A stretch of DNA of 64,000 nt from Fontibacillus phaseoli (GTDB taxonomy: Bacteria; Bacillota; Bacilli; Paenibacillales; Paenibacillaceae). Of the stretch, positions 6,216-14,844 are shown piece after piece. A program made the position numbers and the translations under genes. How positions within the stretch are numbered: the first letter of the stretch is position 1; each line of letters begins with the position of its first letter. The DNA is taken from NCBI RefSeq assembly GCF_003337355.1, contig NZ_QPJW01000004.1:269167-333166 (forward strand), given 5' to 3'. The notes beneath the pieces were generated by a model. The model saw only the letters and a program-made list of their open reading frames with translations. It ran no database searches and was not told the DNA's origin.

Positions 6216-8663
6216 ATGAACATACTGAGCAATTCCAAGTTTGAGCTGGTCTTGAACGAACGGGGAGCGGTGAAGTCCCTGATATTGAAAGAGGATCGGG
6301 CCGGCATGAATTGGGTAGTGGATCCCGCCTATTTAAGCAAAGCCGGTTTCGGAGACGCCGACAAGCTGTTCGGGGAGTGGACAGCTGTCGTCGACGGGCG
6401 GAACGTTAGTAGCGCGGAACTTGATCCGCCGCAAATCAAGGTCGAGAACAGGAGACGGGCCACAATTAGTTATGAGGCGTACGGGTTGAAGATCGAACTC
6501 CAATATGGCTTGGAGGGCGACAAGCTCCACTGGAAAATAACCTGCGCCAACCCAATCGATTCAAAACGGGTTATCAGCGGCTTCCATATCTGGTTTTCTT
6601 TGGCCTATATCATGTTCCGGGATGAAGATGTGATGCGCAATATGGAGCAATCCTGTGCTGTTTTTGGGCATCTGGGCGGTGACTATGCCAAATTTGCCGC
6701 CATGCGCCGCAGCAACGGAGCACCGCACCTTGGCATTTACGGGACGAATGGGAGAACGGCGGCACTAGGTTCTCTCTGCAGGTATGAAAACAGGTTCCTG
6801 GAACAGGTGTCCCCTTCCCTGGACGGGCTGTTGTTTCACAGGCTCTCACTGGTCGAAGACGGGAGCTCGATGCCGGAATCCGCGGCGGTCGACTGGATCT
6901 ACCAAGACGGTTACGGTCAATTGGTCTTAGAAGCGGGTCAGAGTGCGGAATGGGAATATGTACTTACCCCATTTGCGGATCAGGAGGATTTCTACAGGCA
7001 AGCCGGAGAGTTCGGCCATCCCCGCTGGAAGTATACCCCGGTGCTGACTCAAGGCGGCCTGTTCGAAGCGGAACTTGTAGTTCCCGAAGGAGAGCAAATT
7101 CGCGAAGTGCTGGTCTATACCGTCTCGGCGGAAACGGAGAGGATCGAAAAGGAAAGCGTAACTCCGCAGCTCACGCGGGACCCTCGGAAGCAAGATAGCT
7201 TACGTCTTTCCCTAAAAAGGGATCAACCCGGAGAACATAAGCTGGAGCTGTATTTGGAAAGCGGACAAATGGATGTGCTGGTCTGGAACGTGCTGGAGCC
7301 CGTTGACCGGATTTTAGAGAAGCGCGCCGAATGGCTATGCCGCCACAATTATGATCCGGAAGGGAAAGCCGGGCGGCCGCATGCTTTCTTGCCCTTGTCG
7401 AATCAAGGGGAATCGCTGGGCAAGCTGACGTTCCTGCTGATGAAGAATAGTCTGGATAAGCCGGTGCCGGATCAGGTGGAAAAGGCGGAGGCGTCCGCCG
7501 TGCTGGACATGAAGCGACATTGGTTCGAACTTGGCAATTTTGCCAAGCCGCGCAAGCTATACGGTACGTTTTACCGCATTTTTGATCTCGACTATATCGC
7601 CCATGTGTTTTATTTGCTTTCCCGTATGCCGGCTTCGCTGCTGAGGCTGAATTCACCCGAAACCTATTTGCAATGGGCAGCGGAAGTTCTCTCGGTCCGG
7701 CTTAATCCGGACTGTCATTTAGGGCAGCGGGAAAAGGATGAAACCGGCCTTAACGGGGTGTTCACTTTATACATTCACGATTTGTTGAAAGATTTGAAGG
7801 CATCATACCTGCAGGAAGAACACCGGCGGCTGCTTAACTTATGGGAAGAATTCGGGGTACGGATGGAAACGGAGAGCCGCCGGTACGGCGGAGCCATTAC
7901 GGAGCATTTTTACGACAACGCCGGCTTCGGTCCGACGTGCGAAACGTTGCTGATCCTGGGCAAGGAGGAAGAAGCGCGGGAGTATGGGGAGTTGATTCTG
8001 GCAAACATCGGATTCAGCAACGACTACCGGGCGCAAAATCCGGACCGCTGGTGGGAGGCACTCTCTTATATGATTCATTCGTTATGGGGGGGCATGGTTG
8101 CCTCATCGGCCAGAAGGGCGTATGAGCATTTCGGCGATTACCGGTATATTGAGGCCGCGTATCGTGCGACAATGGCTGTCTTCAACTGCTATGACTGGAA
8201 CGTGAAGTCAACGCCGCGCCGCCTGCAGCCGGGAGAGGCCGCTTCAACGTTCAGCGTGGCTGCGCCTAATCTGAATATGCCTTCTCTATCTCGCAACCGG
8301 TTTGGTCAATCCGTGTTCCGGGAAGCCAGCGATCCACTGTTTGCGGCATTGTTTGCAAACGCCTCGGGTGATGATTGGGATATGGGCGAAGAACTGGTAG
8401 CCTACCTCCTCGGATTTGGGACTACCGCCTATGTTTACCGGGATTCCAATGGAGAACTGCATTGCGTGAACGGCTTTCTAACTCGGGAACAGGCCGGTGA
8501 CGGTTGGATCATCACCAGCTATGCGGCTTACCCCCGGAGAATTCTGATGCTGGACGACAAGCTTGAGCTGTGTGCGGGTCCGGGCGAAAATCTTCGGCAG
8601 GCACGTTTTGCGGAGGGATGTCTGACGCCAGCGGGCGGAGTGAATGGTAGTATGGATGCTTAG
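6216..8663 (+). CDS. Predicted cytoplasmic glycan-active protein, beta-sandwich plus alpha/alpha-toroid
   Basis: 815 residues, no signal peptide or membrane segment, 30 nt after the permease and preceded by GGGGTGGAGG. I cannot assign it to a named family with confidence. The first 300 residues are strand-rich (FELVLNERGAVKSLILKED, LKIELQYGLEGDKLHWKI), like the N-terminal beta-sandwich of bacterial polysaccharide-processing enzymes. Residues from about 440 are helical and rich in W, Y, E and D (HFYDNAGFGPTCETLLILGK, NPDRWWEALSYMIHSLWGG), like an (alpha/alpha)6 six-hairpin glycosidase fold. Being the only enzyme of a LacI-controlled importer operon, it probably processes the imported oligosaccharide inside the cell. 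Catalytic acids cannot be assigned from sequence alone. Confidence 0.7.
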   Translation: MNILSNSKFELVLNERGAVKSLILKEDRAGMNWVVDPAYLSKAGFGDADKLFGEWTAVVDGRNVSSAELDPPQIKVENRRRATISYEAYGLKIELQYGLEGDKLHWKITCANPIDSKRVISGFHIWFSLAYIMFRDEDVMRNMEQSCAVFGHLGGDYAKFAAMRRSNGAPHLGIYGTNGRTAALGSLCRYENRFLEQVSPSLDGLLFHRLSLVEDGSSMPESAAVDWIYQDGYGQLVLEAGQSAEWEYVLTPFADQEDFYRQAGEFGHPRWKYTPVLTQGGLFEAELVVPEGEQIREVLVYTVSAETERIEKESVTPQLTRDPRKQDSLRLSLKRDQPGEHKLELYLESGQMDVLVWNVLEPVDRILEKRAEWLCRHNYDPEGKAGRPHAFLPLSNQGESLGKLTFLLMKNSLDKPVPDQVEKAEASAVLDMKRHWFELGNFAKPRKLYGTFYRIFDLDYIAHVFYLLSRMPASLLRLNSPETYLQWAAEVLSVRLNPDCHLGQREKDETGLNGVFTLYIHDLLKDLKASYLQEEHRRLLNLWEEFGVRMETESRRYGGAITEHFYDNAGFGPTCETLLILGKEEEAREYGELILANIGFSNDYRAQNPDRWWEALSYMIHSLWGGMVASSARRAYEHFGDYRYIEAAYRATMAVFNCYDWNVKSTPRRLQPGEAASTFSVAAPNLNMPSLSRNRFGQSVFREASDPLFAALFANASGDDWDMGEELVAYLLGFGTTAYVYRDSNGELHCVNGFLTREQAGDGWIITSYAAYPRRILMLDDKLELCAGPGENLRQARFAEGCLTPAGGVNGSMDA

Positions 8664-8690
8664 CGGTTCTATTAACATAATGGAAAAGTA

Positions 8691-8740
8691 AAGGGTCGTG
8701 ACCGAAGCAAAACTTTGCCTTGGTCACGACCCTTGTTCTT
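8691..8740. terminator. Bidirectional terminator between convergent genes
   Basis: A perfect 13-bp inverted repeat AAGGGTCGTGACC (8691-8703) and GGTCACGACCCTT (8722-8734), with an inner GCAAA/TTTGC stem. It lies between the sugar operon (plus) and the tetR gene (minus) and can serve both, though T-tracts are short. Confidence 0.8.
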
Positions 8741-8741
8741 A

Positions 8742-9401
8742 TTATTTCGCGGCCATGCCGTTCATGATCAGCCTGATGGTATGACGGATTTCTTGTTCTT
8801 CGTCCCAAGGCGAGTCCCTTAGCACCAGAAAATGGGTGACAAACAAGCCGATCATCGCCGTTGAGCTGAAACGAAGCAAGGCTGGGGTGGGCAGATCGAC
8901 GACCTCTCCTTTAGCTTTGAAATGTTCAAGAATCTCCGTAAAACGGTTGAATACCCTCGATCCGATATGCTCCTTGAATTCTTTCTGCAGCATGGGCTGA
9001 AACGGAATTTCCTGAAGCAGGATCTTGATGATTTTGAGGTGTTTGCGCGCAAAATTCATGCGGTTGACCGCAACCGCATAGAGGAAGTCTTCCAGCGTAG
9101 GATAGTCGGTTTCCAGGACCTCTTTAAAATCGTTCAGGACAAAAGGGGCAAGCAGCTTGCTCATCATCGGGGAAACGATGGCGATCAGCAGTTCTTTTTT
9201 CGTTTTGTAATGCCGGAAGATCGTTCCCTCGGCCACGCCCGCTTTTTGGGCGATCTCACTGGTGGAGGAAGAGGCGTATCCTTTCTCGGCGAACACCTCC
9301 ACGGCAGCATGCACGATTTTAAGCTGCTTTTCGGTCATTTTTTCGTCGCTCATTTTGATGATTTCCTTGATCCATTGATCAACGGGTTCCTGCTGCGGCA
9401 T
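8742..9401 (-). CDS. TetR/AcrR-family transcriptional regulator
   Basis: 219 residues. The N-terminal helix-turn-helix (about residues 25-70) reads IVHAAVEVFAEKGYASSSTS, then EIAQKAGVAEGTIFRHYKTK, a textbook TetR domain; the helical C-terminal part binds the inducer. ATG 9401 is preceded by GGAGGAATCAAGTT. It is the last gene of a minus-strand set ATPase - permease - regulator, 64 nt after the permease, and probably controls that set through the palindrome at 11263-11276. TetR regulators next to ABC-2 exporters usually sense the exported compound. Confidence 0.92.
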   Translation of the reverse strand: MPQQEPVDQWIKEIIKMSDEKMTEKQLKIVHAAVEVFAEKGYASSSTSEIAQKAGVAEGTIFRHYKTKKELLIAIVSPMMSKLLAPFVLNDFKEVLETDYPTLEDFLYAVAVNRMNFARKHLKIIKILLQEIPFQPMLQKEFKEHIGSRVFNRFTEILEHFKAKGEVVDLPTPALLRFSSTAMIGLFVTHFLVLRDSPWDEEQEIRHTIRLIMNGMAAK

Positions 9402-9465
9402 AACTTGATTCCTCCTGCATACGGCTAATTATTATCTCATCTTAACATAAAGGGCAGATGCCTTT

Positions 9466-10500
9466 TCAAATCTTGCGGTGTTTGCGCAGGGCAAGTACGT
9501 TCAGGAACATGAACAGCAGCGAGAAACCGATCAGCACGAATACGTTTCCCGCAATCGTATCCCATCCCTTGCCCCGAATCATTACCTCGCTGAGCGCCTC
9601 GGTCCCGTAGGTCAGCGGCATCACAATTTTCAGTTGCTGCAGCCATTCCAGAAGGGTCTCCAGCGGGAACAGGCCCGATAAAAATAGCTGTGGAACAATA
9701 ATGAGCGGAATAAATTGAATCATTTGCAGTTCGTTATTGGCAAATGCAGACAGCAGCGTCCCGAGGGTCAGCGCCGTCATCGACAGGAGCAGCGTCAGCA
9801 GCAATACGAAGGCAAAGTAACCAGTCATGAGGATTCCGAGTACTTGTATACAGAACCAGGAGATCAGCAGTGCCTGAATTACCGTAAAGAGGCCGAAGCC
9901 GCCGACATATCCGACTACGAGCTCCCAGCGCTTGATCGGGGTCGAGAGAAGCCGCTCGAGCGTTCCGGTGGTACGTTCGCGCAGGAAGGATACCCCTGCG
10001 ATAAGAAAGACGAAAAAGAATACGAAAAATCCGATCAGGATCGGTCCGAACTGGTCGATGCTCGTCATATCCTCAGATCCGTGCAGATAGGATACGTTCA
10101 TCTTATCCGCAACTCCGCTCTCTTTCGGCTGAAGTTCTTTCGCAGCCTTCTGAAGCAACATTATCACGGATTTGTTTACACTCGGCTCGCTACCTTCCAA
10201 TTTGACGTCCAACCCATTCTCCGCCGGGGTTAAAATCGCGTCGATACTGCGGTCGTCCAGGGCTTGACCGGCTTTTTCCTTGGTATCATAAGTAAAAATC
10301 TTTGCCCCCTGCTTTTCCAGGCTCGTGATCAAGGGGGCAGGGATTTGGACGATACCCAGATTGGGTTCATAATCTTTGCCGTTAAACACCAGATGCATCA
10401 AGGTTAGCACTACAAGAGGCGCAATGAAGATGAGAGCCAGCGTCCGCTTATCGCGGCGAAATTGCCGAAGGATGCGTAAAATGATGGCCCAGATTTTCAT
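9466..10500 (-). CDS. ABC-2 type exporter permease
   Basis: 344 residues. One N-terminal membrane helix (LALIFIAPLVVLTLMHLVF), an extracellular loop of about 120 residues (about 45-165), then five more helices, the usual ABC2_membrane_3 topology. The motif FLRERTTGTLERLLSTPI is the conserved cytoplasmic loop of the family. Its start overlaps the stop of the ATPase gene by 4 nt (ATGA), so the two are coupled. The pair probably exports a drug or hydrophobic compound; the substrate is not inferable. Confidence 0.92.
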   Translation of the reverse strand: MKIWAIILRILRQFRRDKRTLALIFIAPLVVLTLMHLVFNGKDYEPNLGIVQIPAPLITSLEKQGAKIFTYDTKEKAGQALDDRSIDAILTPAENGLDVKLEGSEPSVNKSVIMLLQKAAKELQPKESGVADKMNVSYLHGSEDMTSIDQFGPILIGFFVFFFVFLIAGVSFLRERTTGTLERLLSTPIKRWELVVGYVGGFGLFTVIQALLISWFCIQVLGILMTGYFAFVLLLTLLLSMTALTLGTLLSAFANNELQMIQFIPLIIVPQLFLSGLFPLETLLEWLQQLKIVMPLTYGTEALSEVMIRGKGWDTIAGNVFVLIGFSLLFMFLNVLALRKHRKI

Positions 10501-11228
10501 GACTCTCCACCCCCGTAATAAATGAATGCCTCTTCGATCGTTTTTTTACCAGCCTGTAAAGTGAGAGCGGATGGCGTATCCACGGCGAGAAGCGCACCGT
10601 CCCGGATCATGCCGAGGCGGTCGCATTTCTCCGCCTCGTCCATTACGTGCGTGGTCATGAGGATCGTGGTGCCTTTCGTGTTAAGAGCCCTTAATTCCTT
10701 CCAAATGGACTGGCGCAGCAGCGGATCGATGCCGACGGTCGGCTCGTCGAGAACGAGCAGCGGCGGTTCATGCAGTAGGGCAATCGCCAACGATAACCTT
10801 CGTTTCATTCCGCCCGAATATTGATCCACTCTTTTGTGTAACTCCTCTTCAAGGGCGACAACCTCCATGACCTCTTGGATCCTGATTTTGCGACGGGGTC
10901 CTTTCATGCCGTAAAGGGCGGCGAAAAACTCCAGATTTTCGAGGGCGCTTAGCTCGGTATAGAGCGCGTCGGATTGCGCCATATATCCGATTCGGCGAAG
11001 CATGCCCAGCTTCGGCATGAGCGTCCCGAATACACGTACTTCGCCGGAAGTGGCCGTATCGATCCCTGTCAACAGTTTGACGAGCGTGGTTTTGCCGGAC
11101 CCCGACGGGCCGAGCAAGCCGAAGGTTTCGGCCGGGCGGACTTCGAGTGAGATATTTTCCAAAACCGTTTTTTTTCCGAAACGTTTACCGACGTGGGTCG
11201 CTTGAATAACCGATCCGTCATGAGACAT
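10497..11228 (-). CDS. ABC exporter ATP-binding protein
   Basis: 243 residues, one nucleotide-binding domain. Walker A GPSGSGKTT (about residue 40), Q-loop YMAQSDALYTELSALENL, signature YSGGMKRRLS, Walker B LLVLDEPTVGIDP and H-loop TTHVMDEAEKCDRLG are all intact. This is the DrrA/CcmA-like class that pairs with ABC-2 permeases. It is first in the operon; GGAGG lies before its ATG. The promoter upstream carries a TetR-type palindrome. Confidence 0.95.
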   Translation of the reverse strand: MSHDGSVIQATHVGKRFGKKTVLENISLEVRPAETFGLLGPSGSGKTTLVKLLTGIDTATSGEVRVFGTLMPKLGMLRRIGYMAQSDALYTELSALENLEFFAALYGMKGPRRKIRIQEVMEVVALEEELHKRVDQYSGGMKRRLSLAIALLHEPPLLVLDEPTVGIDPLLRQSIWKELRALNTKGTTILMTTHVMDEAEKCDRLGMIRDGALLAVDTPSALTLQAGKKTIEEAFIYYGGGES

Positions 11229-11262
11229 TTAGCAGCCTCCTAATTGCATTGAAAATAAAATG

Positions 11263-11309
11263 AGTGAGTACTCACTTTTTAATATAAGTCAAAGTGCGCA
11301 AAATGTAAA
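11263..11309 (-). promoter_or_regulatory. TetR-controlled promoter of the ABC exporter operon
   Basis: Minus strand: -35 TTTACA (complement of 11304-11309), 17-bp spacer, -10 TATATT (complement of 11281-11286). Directly downstream, over the start of transcription, is a 14-bp perfect palindrome AGTGAGTACTCACT (11263-11276), a typical TetR-family operator position and size. Confidence 0.75.
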
Positions 11310-11325
11310 TGGGAGTGGATTTTTT

Positions 11326-11410
11326 TTAACATTTTACAAAGTATTACAATTCCTAAGAATTGATTTAACAATTCTGTACGACAATCAAGGCATAGCACAA
11401 TATACCAATT
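11326..11410 (+). promoter_or_regulatory. Possible PhoP-box-like repeats and promoter
   Basis: TTAACA-like hexamers occur at 11326 (TTAACA), 11333 (TTTACA), 11343 (ATTACA) and 11365 (TTAACA); the 10- and 22-bp steps between the last three are close to helical phase, reminiscent of Bacillus PhoP boxes (TTAACA with 11-bp period). A weak ACGACA-17-TATACC promoter follows (about 11379-11407). Given the PstS/C/A-like genes downstream, phosphate control is plausible but unproven. Confidence 0.35.
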
Positions 11411-11503
11411 CATCACCCCCACAAAGTTACATAAATTCTCAACTGCTTATCTGGTCACTTTGAGGGACCCTGGAAACAAAATCATAAAAAAAGGGTGAAC
11501 CGA

Positions 11504-12931
11504 ATGAAAAACAGTAAAATGCTCGGCATGGCTCTTGCTACCGCCGTATTGGCCTCGGCCACGGCAGTCGGTACCGCTGGAGCCGCCGTCAACACAAAAG
11601 CCGGGAATGCGGGAGCCAAGTCTACAGTAGCTCAAATCAAAACGTCAAACGTTAAACTTACCGTCGATGGCAGCCCAGTCTCCGTTAAAACGGTGACGGC
11701 CGAGAAAACAATGCTCTACTCGCTCCGGGATCTGGCAAACGCTTTGGGCGCCGACATCAAGCTTAGCGGAGGTAATCTGATCATCCAGGATGCTTTGCAA
11801 CTGTACGAACTAAGCCTTAAAGTCGGCTCCAAAGATTACCGGGTAAACGGAGAAACGGTTCAATTCGGCACAGCCCCGCAACAGATCGGCGGAACGGTTT
11901 ACGTCGAGTTGTCGCCGGTAATTGAAGCGCTTGGTGGCGAAATACTGTCAGCCAAGGGTGAACTGAGCAGCGTTGGCCGCTTGTCCGGTCAGTTTGACTT
12001 ACCGTTTTTTGATGCCGCAGGGAATGTGATTGCCGCCAAAGAGGATGGAGAAGTTCCGCAATTGATCAAGCTGGATTCGGCCGGCCGGTATGAAGTCTTT
12101 TCCTCGAATCAGAATGCGGCGGGTGCGGTAGTTTCCCCGGATGGATCGCAGGCTGCCTTTACGGACGAGAACGGCGGACTTTACTTGCTGAATACGGTGA
12201 GCGGGTTGGTGAAGCAACTCGGTAAAGATACCTCGGTGAAGACGGATCTGTCCTGGTCTCAAGACGGCAAGAGCCTTTATTTTATCCAAGGGGACAAACA
12301 AGAGAAGATTGCATACATAAGCGTGGATACCGGTAAAGTGACCGAGTTGCTGGCGGATAAAGTGGAAAACAAATCCGGTGTGCGGGTTACGGAAGACGGG
12401 AAAAAAGCGATCTATTTCGTGCAAGTGACAGGTAAAGCCGAAACGGACAAAGAAGGCACGGAGGAGTCGCTCAAAATCGATTATTCCAAAGCAGGTACTC
12501 AGGTATTCTCTCTGGATCTCGCCACCAAAGATTCCAAGCCTGTTCAATTAACCAGCGATGCTTACAATAAGCTGTATCTTTCAGTGCTGGCGGATGGCAG
12601 AGCCATTTACGTAAGCGCAGATCCGGATGGCGTGATTCCGAACAGCGTGCTGAAGGTCATTTCTGCGGACGGTAAGAACGTGGCGGATTTAACGGGGGAT
12701 CTGGATGTCGTTTCGGCAGTAGTGTCGGGAGGCAAACTGATCGTGCTGGCAGCGTTAGAAAACGGCAGCAAGGTTTATGAAGTGGCTTCGTCGGGAGTTA
12801 AAACGGAACTGTACAGTACGGATAAAGATGTGACCGAGCTGACGGTTTCCAAAACGGGGACGATCGCGCTGATCGCCGAAGGCAAGGTAGTGCTGGTGCA
12901 GGGCGGCAAAGGAACGGAATTAACCAAATAG
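11504..12931 (+). CDS. Secreted protein with copper-amine-oxidase-N 'stalk' domain and beta-propeller-like repeats
   Basis: 475 residues. A signal peptide (KNSKMLGMALATAVLASATA, cleavage near GTAGA-A) is followed by a stalk domain (about 45-150): VKLTVDGSPVSVKTV, LYSLRDLANALGADIKL, YRVNGETV, VYVELSPVIEALGGEI. The rest (about 165-475) has TolB/PD40-like blades such as AVVSPDGSQAAFTDENG and LSWSQDGKSLYFIQGDK. No catalytic site is seen. ATG 11504 has AAGGGTGA before it; an in-frame GTG at 11495 is part of that sequence. It is 25 nt before the PstS-like gene and likely cotranscribed, so it may be a cell-surface partner of that transporter. Confidence 0.8.
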   Translation: MKNSKMLGMALATAVLASATAVGTAGAAVNTKAGNAGAKSTVAQIKTSNVKLTVDGSPVSVKTVTAEKTMLYSLRDLANALGADIKLSGGNLIIQDALQLYELSLKVGSKDYRVNGETVQFGTAPQQIGGTVYVELSPVIEALGGEILSAKGELSSVGRLSGQFDLPFFDAAGNVIAAKEDGEVPQLIKLDSAGRYEVFSSNQNAAGAVVSPDGSQAAFTDENGGLYLLNTVSGLVKQLGKDTSVKTDLSWSQDGKSLYFIQGDKQEKIAYISVDTGKVTELLADKVENKSGVRVTEDGKKAIYFVQVTGKAETDKEGTEESLKIDYSKAGTQVFSLDLATKDSKPVQLTSDAYNKLYLSVLADGRAIYVSADPDGVIPNSVLKVISADGKNVADLTGDLDVVSAVVSGGKLIVLAALENGSKVYEVASSGVKTELYSTDKDVTELTVSKTGTIALIAEGKVVLVQGGKGTELTK

Positions 12932-12956
12932 AACGGAATCGAGAGGAGAATCATCC

Positions 12957-13817
12957 ATGAAATTTTTCAAAAAATTATCATTATTCACCGTAGCATCCGC
13001 TTTATTGCTGTCATCGGCGATTGCGGGTACAGCCGGGGCCAAGGACGATTTGAAAGGCAAAATCACCGTGAACGGTTCGACGGCATTGCTTCCGCTCACT
13101 TTGCAGGCCGCAAAGGAGTTTCAAAAACTTCATCCGAAGGTTAAGATCGCTGCCAGCGGCAAAGGTTCCGTTACCGGCCCGCAGGCCGTTAAGAAAGGAA
13201 TTGCCGATATCGGAGCGTGCGACTGGGACGCCAGTATCGATGTACCAGGGTTTAAGGCATTCGACGGTCAAGTGGCCAACAAGGTCGCCGTCATCCCGTT
13301 TGCCACGATCGTAAACAAAAGCGTAAAAGTCGATAATTTGACTACCGAGCAGCTTAAGGGCATCTATTCCGGTAAAATTACAAACTGGAAAGACGTTGGC
13401 GGAGAAGATGAGGACATTGTGGTGATCACCCGTTCCTTCGGTTCCGGCACGCGCGTTAATTACCAGGCTAAAGCACTGGGCGGTGGCGATATCGTGAAAA
13501 AAGAGAAGAACTATAAAGAAGTTGGCTCGAGCGGCGACATGAAAACGGCTGTAGCGACGACTCCGAATTCGATCGGTTACATCGACCTTACCTACATCAG
13601 CGGCAGTGACTTTAAAGCCGTGAAACATGACGGCGTTGCAGCGACTACGGAAAACGTCATTAACGGCAAATACAAAATCTGGTCCTACGGTTACTACATG
13701 ACCAAAGGTGAGCCAACCGGGGCGACCAAAGCGTTTATCGAATACGTGCAAAGCAAAAAGTTCCAAGAAAGCTCGCTGAAAAAGCTCAAATTCATTCCGA
13801 TTTCCGCCATGAAATAA
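12957..13817 (+). CDS. PstS-like phosphate-family substrate-binding protein, no lipobox
   Basis: 286 residues. Family features: ITVNGSTALLPLTLQAAKEF, GIADIGACDWDA, IYSGKITNWKDVGGED, VITRSFGSGTRVNYQ and SIGYIDLTYI, which match the PstS fold and its phosphate-contacting loops. The signal peptide ends near AGTAGA-KDD and contains no cysteine, so unlike most Gram-positive PstS proteins it is not a predicted lipoprotein. ATG 12957 is preceded by GAGAGGAG. It is followed by a strong hairpin and then permease genes. Phosphate is the likely ligand, but another oxyanion is possible. Confidence 0.88.
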   Translation: MKFFKKLSLFTVASALLLSSAIAGTAGAKDDLKGKITVNGSTALLPLTLQAAKEFQKLHPKVKIAASGKGSVTGPQAVKKGIADIGACDWDASIDVPGFKAFDGQVANKVAVIPFATIVNKSVKVDNLTTEQLKGIYSGKITNWKDVGGEDEDIVVITRSFGSGTRVNYQAKALGGGDIVKKEKNYKEVGSSGDMKTAVATTPNSIGYIDLTYISGSDFKAVKHDGVAATTENVINGKYKIWSYGYYMTKGEPTGATKAFIEYVQSKKFQESSLKKLKFIPISAMK

Positions 13818-13841
13818 TTCGTTCTTATTGTTATCGTAACC

Positions 13842-13870
13842 CGGCCAGCCCTGTTTTTCGGGGCTGGCCG
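13842..13870 (+). promoter_or_regulatory. Intra-operon hairpin between pstS-like and pstC-like genes
   Basis: CGGCCAGCCC (13842-13851) pairs with GGGCTGGCCG (13861-13870), 10 bp, without a trailing T-tract. It probably stabilises the upstream mRNA 3' end and gives more binding protein than permease. Confidence 0.65.
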
Positions 13871-13890
13871 CTGTATGGGAGGAAACTATT

Positions 13891-14844
13891 GTGAGCATGC
13901 CAGTTCATCAAGCCGGCAATCCGGAGGAAGCAGACCCGGCTCCTTCGTCCAAACGCGTGTTGACCGGGCGGTTTAGCAAGGCCTTTTTTATAAATAAGCT
14001 GTTTAAAAATTATTTTCTGTTTAGCATTCTAACGCTCTGTGCCGTGCTGGCTATGGTCATCTTTTTTATCGGCAGAACGGCGGTCCTTGTATTTGGAGAC
14101 GTTTCTCCGGCCGAGTTCTTCTTCTCGTTGGACTGGACGCCGGAAGAGGGACGCTTCGGTGCCGGATTGTTTATTATCAATACGCTGTCTTTAACCGTAC
14201 TGACATTGATTATGGCTGTTCCGATTTCTGTCGGACTTGCGATTCTCATGGCTGAAATCGCTCCGAAATGGCTGAAAAAGTCCATCCGGCCGGTTCTCGA
14301 TCTGCTGGTAGGCATCCCCTCGATCGTATACGGTTATCTTGGTTTAACCGTTCTGCTCCCGCTCCTTCGTGAGCTGAGCGGTGAGGGATTGGGGGACGGC
14401 TTGTTGGCGGCCGCCATCGTGTTGACGATCATGATTCTGCCGACGATCAGCCGGATTAGCGACGATGCCATCGGTGCCGTCCCGAAAAAATACCGTGAGG
14501 CCGCCTATGCGCTGGGCTCAACCCGCCTCCAGGTCATTTTCCGGGTTGTCTTGCCGGCGGCCGGCCGGGGAATTGTGGCCGCGGTCATTCTGGGGATGAC
14601 CCGGGCCATCGGAGAAACGATGGCCGTTGTTATGGTAATCGGCAACACGCCACAGTTGGCTAAGTCGTTGTTCGCACCTGCGTCGGTGCTGACGAGCAAT
14701 ATCGTGATGCAAATCTCGAACGTCGAGTTTGATTCAACATGGAATTACGCACTGCATATGATGGCTTTCCTGCTGCTCCTCATTTCCTTCGCGCTCATTC
14801 TGATCATCCGCTATCTCGGAAAAAAAGGAGGGGCTGAATCATGA
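13891..14844 (+). CDS. pstC: PstC-like phosphate ABC transporter permease
   Basis: 317 residues with about six membrane helices. The family pattern is clear: LVGIPSIVYGYLGLTVLLPL, then the EAA-like loop AVPKKYREAAYALGSTRLQV, followed by FRVVLPAAGRGI, and GMTRAIGETMAVVMVIGN. GTG 13891 is used because GGGAGG lies 8 nt upstream; ATG 13897 is an alternative. It overlaps the next permease gene by 4 nt (ATGA). The expected ATPase gene (pstB) and phoU do not follow. The symbol is given by family; the substrate is inferred. Confidence 0.88.
   Translation: MSMPVHQAGNPEEADPAPSSKRVLTGRFSKAFFINKLFKNYFLFSILTLCAVLAMVIFFIGRTAVLVFGDVSPAEFFFSLDWTPEEGRFGAGLFIINTLSLTVLTLIMAVPISVGLAILMAEIAPKWLKKSIRPVLDLLVGIPSIVYGYLGLTVLLPLLRELSGEGLGDGLLAAAIVLTIMILPTISRISDDAIGAVPKKYREAAYALGSTRLQVIFRVVLPAAGRGIVAAVILGMTRAIGETMAVVMVIGNTPQLAKSLFAPASVLTSNIVMQISNVEFDSTWNYALHMMAFLLLLISFALILIIRYLGKKGGAES

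Noticed and set aside
13011..13898. Antisense open frame over the pstS-like gene
   Set aside because: Shadow of a well-supported gene; no domain motif in the translation.
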